This document shows, piece after piece, positions 60,090 to 64,000 of a stretch of DNA of 64,000 nucleotides; the first letter of the stretch is position 1; each line of letters starts with the position of its first letter. A model generated the notes under the pieces. The model did not search any database. It was not told the origin of the DNA and saw only the letters and a list, made by a program, of their open reading frames with translations. Both the position numbers and the translations under genes were made by a program. Location of the stretch: contig VHZZ01000210.1 of the NCBI GenBank assembly GCA_009801015.1, positions 178,129-242,128 on the forward strand, written 5' to 3'. The stretch comes from Silene noctiflora (Eukaryota; Streptophyta; Magnoliopsida; Caryophyllales; Caryophyllaceae).

Positions 60090-63000
60090 ATGGCTGAATC
60101 AGATAAGGCGGATGCTTCAACTGGTAAAACAAAAGCAAAAACGTCATTCCTAGGTACTCTAATTGACATAACATATTGGCATGTTGTAGTTGTCGAAGGC
60201 ATCCTATCTCGTTGTCCTGTTTATAAAGATAGTATAACCTCTCCTTATAGGCAAGAACATCAATTTTTTCTTTTTCTTTTTAATTGAAAATGGAGCTATA
60301 TTGGCACGGGGAAGAAAACATTACTAACTTGACTTGCCCGATCTCAACTTTAAGTTATTGAAATTTAAAACCCTAACTTCATAGAAATGATGGAATAAAT
60401 ACGAACATTTAAAGAACAGGAGCAAAAAAACATGCTAGCTGACCCCATATTTCTTTAGGTCTTTAAGGAATATGGCTCTGTTGTTGTAAACTTGTAATGC
60501 TGTCGTTTTTGAATACTTGATTCTAGAAAGAAGTCTTTGTTCCAACAGTGAAGACATGCTCCTAATACGTCTACCTATCCTGATGTATATTTATCGTATC
60601 GTAGTGGCTGAAATAAATGCGATTTAGTTTTGCTTGGATGTTGTGAATGCCTGGCAATGAAGTAGTTAATAACTGTGATGTTTTTGGCTTACCATGCTGA
60701 TGTGGAACATGAAGTTCTGGGTAGGATGTGTCAAACTTATCAAAATGTAATTATTATGGGTGAATGAAAACTATGAAATTTCACATAAAATGGCCCATGC
60801 CTGGGCCGCATGAAGTCCAAAGGAGGTTTTATCCGAAAACCATTTCACAATAGGAAGAATTACTCTTTGGTTTATAAATGATTCACTTGCTTCTCTTTTT
60901 AATACAAGAAATCATATTTGGGTTAACCTGGTCATAATAGGACTTCTCAACCATAACAGTTTGGCTGAGGTTATAACTTATTTTTTTCCATTGGTGGTTG
61001 GGTGTATAGGAGAGACCGAAGAGGCAGGGTGAGATAAGTTCTTCTCTATAAAGTTGTTTGGATAAAAATGTAAAAAACATTGCGATTTACTATTTTCGGC
61101 TGTTCAAACTCACTTCACTAGTTTTGTCTGCCTTTTCACATCTTACTGAAACACATTCATTATTACTACCTATTTGAGGCTTTTGTTTTCTGCCGATTGC
61201 TAAAATATGCTTGAAACAGATGACGACATATCCAAGGACTTTCTTAGCTCTTGGAAGTCCACTGCTGGGAGTGATATGGACTTCAATTTTGAACCTGTTA
61301 CGAAAGGCAACAAAAAAGCATTTGACTTTGGCATGTAAGCTTCCTACGATTGTTTTTTGTTTGTGGATCAGATGTATTTACCTTTATTGTACCCGTTTCT
61401 AGTTCTCTTGCTATTTTCTGCTTTTACCCCCGATCAACAATGTTTCTTTGAAAGCTATCCTTGTTCTTCGGACAATCATTTATAGTGAAAGCTCACATGC
61501 TTGAGCTATGGAAACATTGCTTTTATCGTCCGCTCCTGTTTTCATACAACAGCCTTAGGTAGACAGTAATGGAAATACGTAATTGATGTCTCTTTTCTCG
61601 TAACTTCTATAGTTTTGAGCACGTGAAGTTAGTAATCATGTATTCAGAAACGTGGCTGTGGCATCATTTTTGTAATTTTATGAGGTATTTGCTTGCATCA
61701 GTAACATATTGATTTCTTAAGTCCGGATAATACCGTGTTACCTGTTTTACTATAACTACCTTTAGTTTATCACTTCTATGCTGTGCTCACGGGGATGCTT
61801 TTACAGGGATATGGATTTTTCCCTTGATGATGCATTTGGAAAGATGTCATCTTTTAAATTAGATATGCCAGATATTGATTTTTCAAGTTCACCAAAGAAG
61901 TCGCCTGTATCAAAGGAAAACAAATCAGAAAGTAAACTGGCAAAAGAAAGTGGTCAGGAGAAGAATGACAAATTCACCTTCTCTTTTGACTTTGATGGGT
62001 AAGCATGCATGAGTTTCCATTGCATATCGAATTCGTCATTTTCCTACTTGGTAGATTGTTTATGATTTATGCTTTTAAAATCAAACCTAGCATTAAGATG
62101 TATGTATACTTGCTGGTCTTTCCGTTTAACTTAGTTGTAGCTTGGTTGACTTCAGCTTAGATGCACTTCAACTTGATAAGAAATTGTGTATTATCCCTCC
62201 ATCTCATTTATATTGTCAAGCGATGCTCACCTATATTTTTTCACATTCGAGCGTAGTCAATTGCTACAACTTCTGAAAAATACTCCCTCCTATTCTATAT
62301 TTTCTTCCCCTTTCCTTTTTACACAAGAAATAAGAAAGTCAATTTGGACCACACAAAACACACTACCATACATGCCATTTAATTTTGGCCACACAAATCA
62401 TCCCAAGAAAGGAAATAGGGAAGAAAACCCGAATAACCGAATAAGGAAATAGGGAAGAAAATATAGAATAGGAGGGAGTATAACTTTGTTGATAAATCAA
62501 ACATGACAACATTTATTTGGTTTTGTGATACATATTTCGAGAGGTTAATGATTAAAGCTTACATAGGGTGACCACCAAGGTCAAATAGGTATGCGTGTAA
62601 AAAAACTTATACGAGACGGTTGTACGCATACAACCCAGCCATTCAGTGTTGAATTTCTATTTAATATTATGATTAACAGTCAAGTTGTATGTGTACAGTC
62701 TGTTCACACAAGACCCACTATAAATGGAATAAAGGTAGGATATTCCAACTTGACGAAATGCTAATGTTATAATTTATGCTCCCAATACTTAAATCTAGAA
62801 ACCAAACTTGTTTTATTGTTCACTAACAAAGCCATTGCCTGTGTAGGTTTGGAGACTTCAGTTTGGATGACTTCGCAACCAAAGGTGGAAAAAATGCAAC
62901 TGAAGGGAAAACCAGCAAACAAGCTAGCCCATTGTCCAAAAGTGAGTGTGAAGATTTACCCAATCAAGCTGCTAGTAGTGAGCCAAGAAAGGAAGATGCC

Positions 63001-64000
63001 ACTCAGAAGGAACGTTCAAAATCTGAACTTTCTGAAGTTGCAGTTGATTCAAAACACGGTCTTTCAGTTGAGCAAGAGAAAAGCCCTGGCGCCTCATCTC
63101 TCAAGGGCCCCTCTAATTCCACAATTGCCGTGCATCAGCAAAAACAAACTCAGATGTCTATGAATAAAACAGTTCCTGTGGATGCCCTACAGCCAGACCC
63201 TAAGAGTCCCATGGCAGGGGAAACTGATTCAAAGATTTCTAAAACTCAGGCAAGCTCACATGACTGCAGCTCAGATCCTGAAAGCAATCCCTCACACAAG
63301 CTAGTAGATTCAGAAGAAGCATTTGTGTCTCCAAAGACAACTAAAATTACGAGTGCCGAAGGCGTGGAAGAAGATTTTCACTTTACTGAGAAAAAAACAT
63401 CGAAGCAAATGTCTCCTGATGTAAAAGAACAGGCCCCATTGGTAAAAGTTTCAGAAGAACCATTTGCATCTCCAGAGACAGATAGAATTACGACTGCCAG
63501 AGGCATGGAAGAAGATTTTCACCTTACTGAGGAAAAAGCGTTGAAGCAAGTGTTTGCCGAGGTAAAAGAACAGGCCTCAATGGTAAAAGTTTCAGAAGAA
63601 GCATTTGCATCTCCGGAAACAGATAGAATTTTGACTGCGCGAGGCATAGAAGAAGATTTTCACCTTACTGAGGAAAAAACATCGAAGCAAGTGTTTGCAG
63701 AAGTAAAAGAACAGGCCCCAATGGTAAACATTTCTGCTCTTTTGGCTACGGGCTCAAAAGCTTCAGATGATGAGACTTCTCTGAATGAGAAAATTGGTGA
63801 TGGAACATCTGAAGTAGAGACCTTACAAGAAGAATTTGCAGCTGGTGCTCCTTTAGGTACAGACTCGATAACCACAAATCCAGACAGGTCATCCCATCAA
63901 TGCTTTACAGAGAAAACGAAAAGCGAAGAAGAACGAGTGGCTGGGGTAAGTGAAAAACTGGACAATCACACTTTGACTTTGGATACCTTATCCTCAACGA
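60090..64000 (+). CDS. Acidic low-complexity nuclear-type protein, At4g18490-like, partial (3' end outside window)
   Basis: Exons 60090-60153, 61220-61334, 61807-61998 and 62847 to beyond 64000; at least 508 codons, open to the window edge. The N-terminus matches my memory of the plant family called uncharacterized protein At4g18490: MAESDKADAS, DFLSSWKS, DMDFNFEPV, KKAFDFGM, FSLDDAFGKMSSFKLDMPD and FTFSFDFDGFGDFSLDDF. It has repeated DxDF/FDF acidic-aromatic clusters in the first 140 residues, then a Ser/Glu/Lys-rich, probably disordered stretch. Residues 279-419 are three in-frame 47-aa repeats beginning SEEAF. No enzyme motif, membrane segment or signal peptide is visible. No function is claimed. 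The start follows a uORF stop directly and agrees with the family N-terminus. Confidence 0.75.
62283..62478. mobile_element. Young Stowaway MITE with perfect 27-bp ends
   Basis: Ends begin CTCCCTCCTATTCTATATTT and finish AAATATAGAATAGGAGGGAG; the inverted repeat is perfect over 27 bp. TA flanks both sides (62281-62282, 62479-62480). About 196 bp, in intron 3 of the At4g18490-like gene. Lack of mismatches suggests recent movement. Confidence 0.9.
63310..63732 (+). repeat. Three 141-bp in-frame tandem repeats in coding sequence
   Basis: Units at 63310-63450, 63451-63591 and 63592-63732, each exactly 141 bp (47 codons). Conserved words are SEE.F.SP, EEDFH.TE and VKEQA..V. Units 2 and 3 are closest, so the last duplication is the most recent. 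Length is a multiple of three, so copy-number change keeps the frame. Confidence 0.95.

Overview
This is 64 kb of plant nuclear DNA, almost certainly from a eudicot. It holds intron-rich genes with GT-AG introns, AU-rich intergenic DNA, and plant families such as DEAH9, YAK1, IQD and GDSL esterase. It is dense in miniature inverted-repeat transposons (Stowaway, Tourist/Harbinger, hAT) and in SINEs. The repeat style resembles Caryophyllales genomes, but that is a weak guess. Seven protein-coding genes were rebuilt by joining exons, and all lie on the + strand. In every model the reading phase stays consistent across all junctions.

Layout: (1) 1935-7225, secreted GDSL esterase/lipase, 5 exons. 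(2) 8818-9418, a 5'-truncated LINE tail with an RNase H domain. (3) 10148-12517, ATP11-family assembly chaperone of the mitochondrial F1-ATPase, 4 coding exons. (4) 13825-27649, DEAH9/DHX35-type RNA helicase, 22 exons, 700 codons. (5) About 28055-32010, a tandemly duplicated block of about 2 kb that forms the upstream region of the next gene, each copy carrying its own MITE insertion. (6) 32291-47760, YAK1/DYRK protein kinase, 18 coding exons; its 4.5-kb intron 10 holds two hAT-like elements and the only assembly gap (38882-39138). (7) 52100-54215, IQ67-domain calmodulin-binding protein (IQD9/10 type). (8) 54862-56208, Nudix hydrolase of the CoA-pyrophosphatase type. (9) 57800-64000, the 5' part of an acidic low-complexity protein resembling the plant family named after At4g18490. 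It has a 2.1-kb intron in its 5' leader, a short spliced upstream ORF ending directly at the main ATG, and three in-frame 141-bp tandem repeats. It runs off the window.

The genes form no operon or pathway; they are ordinary housekeeping and signalling genes. From memory, the Arabidopsis counterparts fall near At2g33980-At2g34050 (Nudix, IQD9, ATP11) and At4g18465-At4g18490 (DEAH9 and the acidic protein). If right, this window keeps together an ancestral block that was split in Arabidopsis.

No clearly new molecular system was found. The best leads are the duplicated YAK1 upstream region with datable insertions, the leader uORF plus intron array and coding repeats in the last gene, a TTCAG-rich Tourist-like MITE family, and two SINEs with intact target-site duplications.
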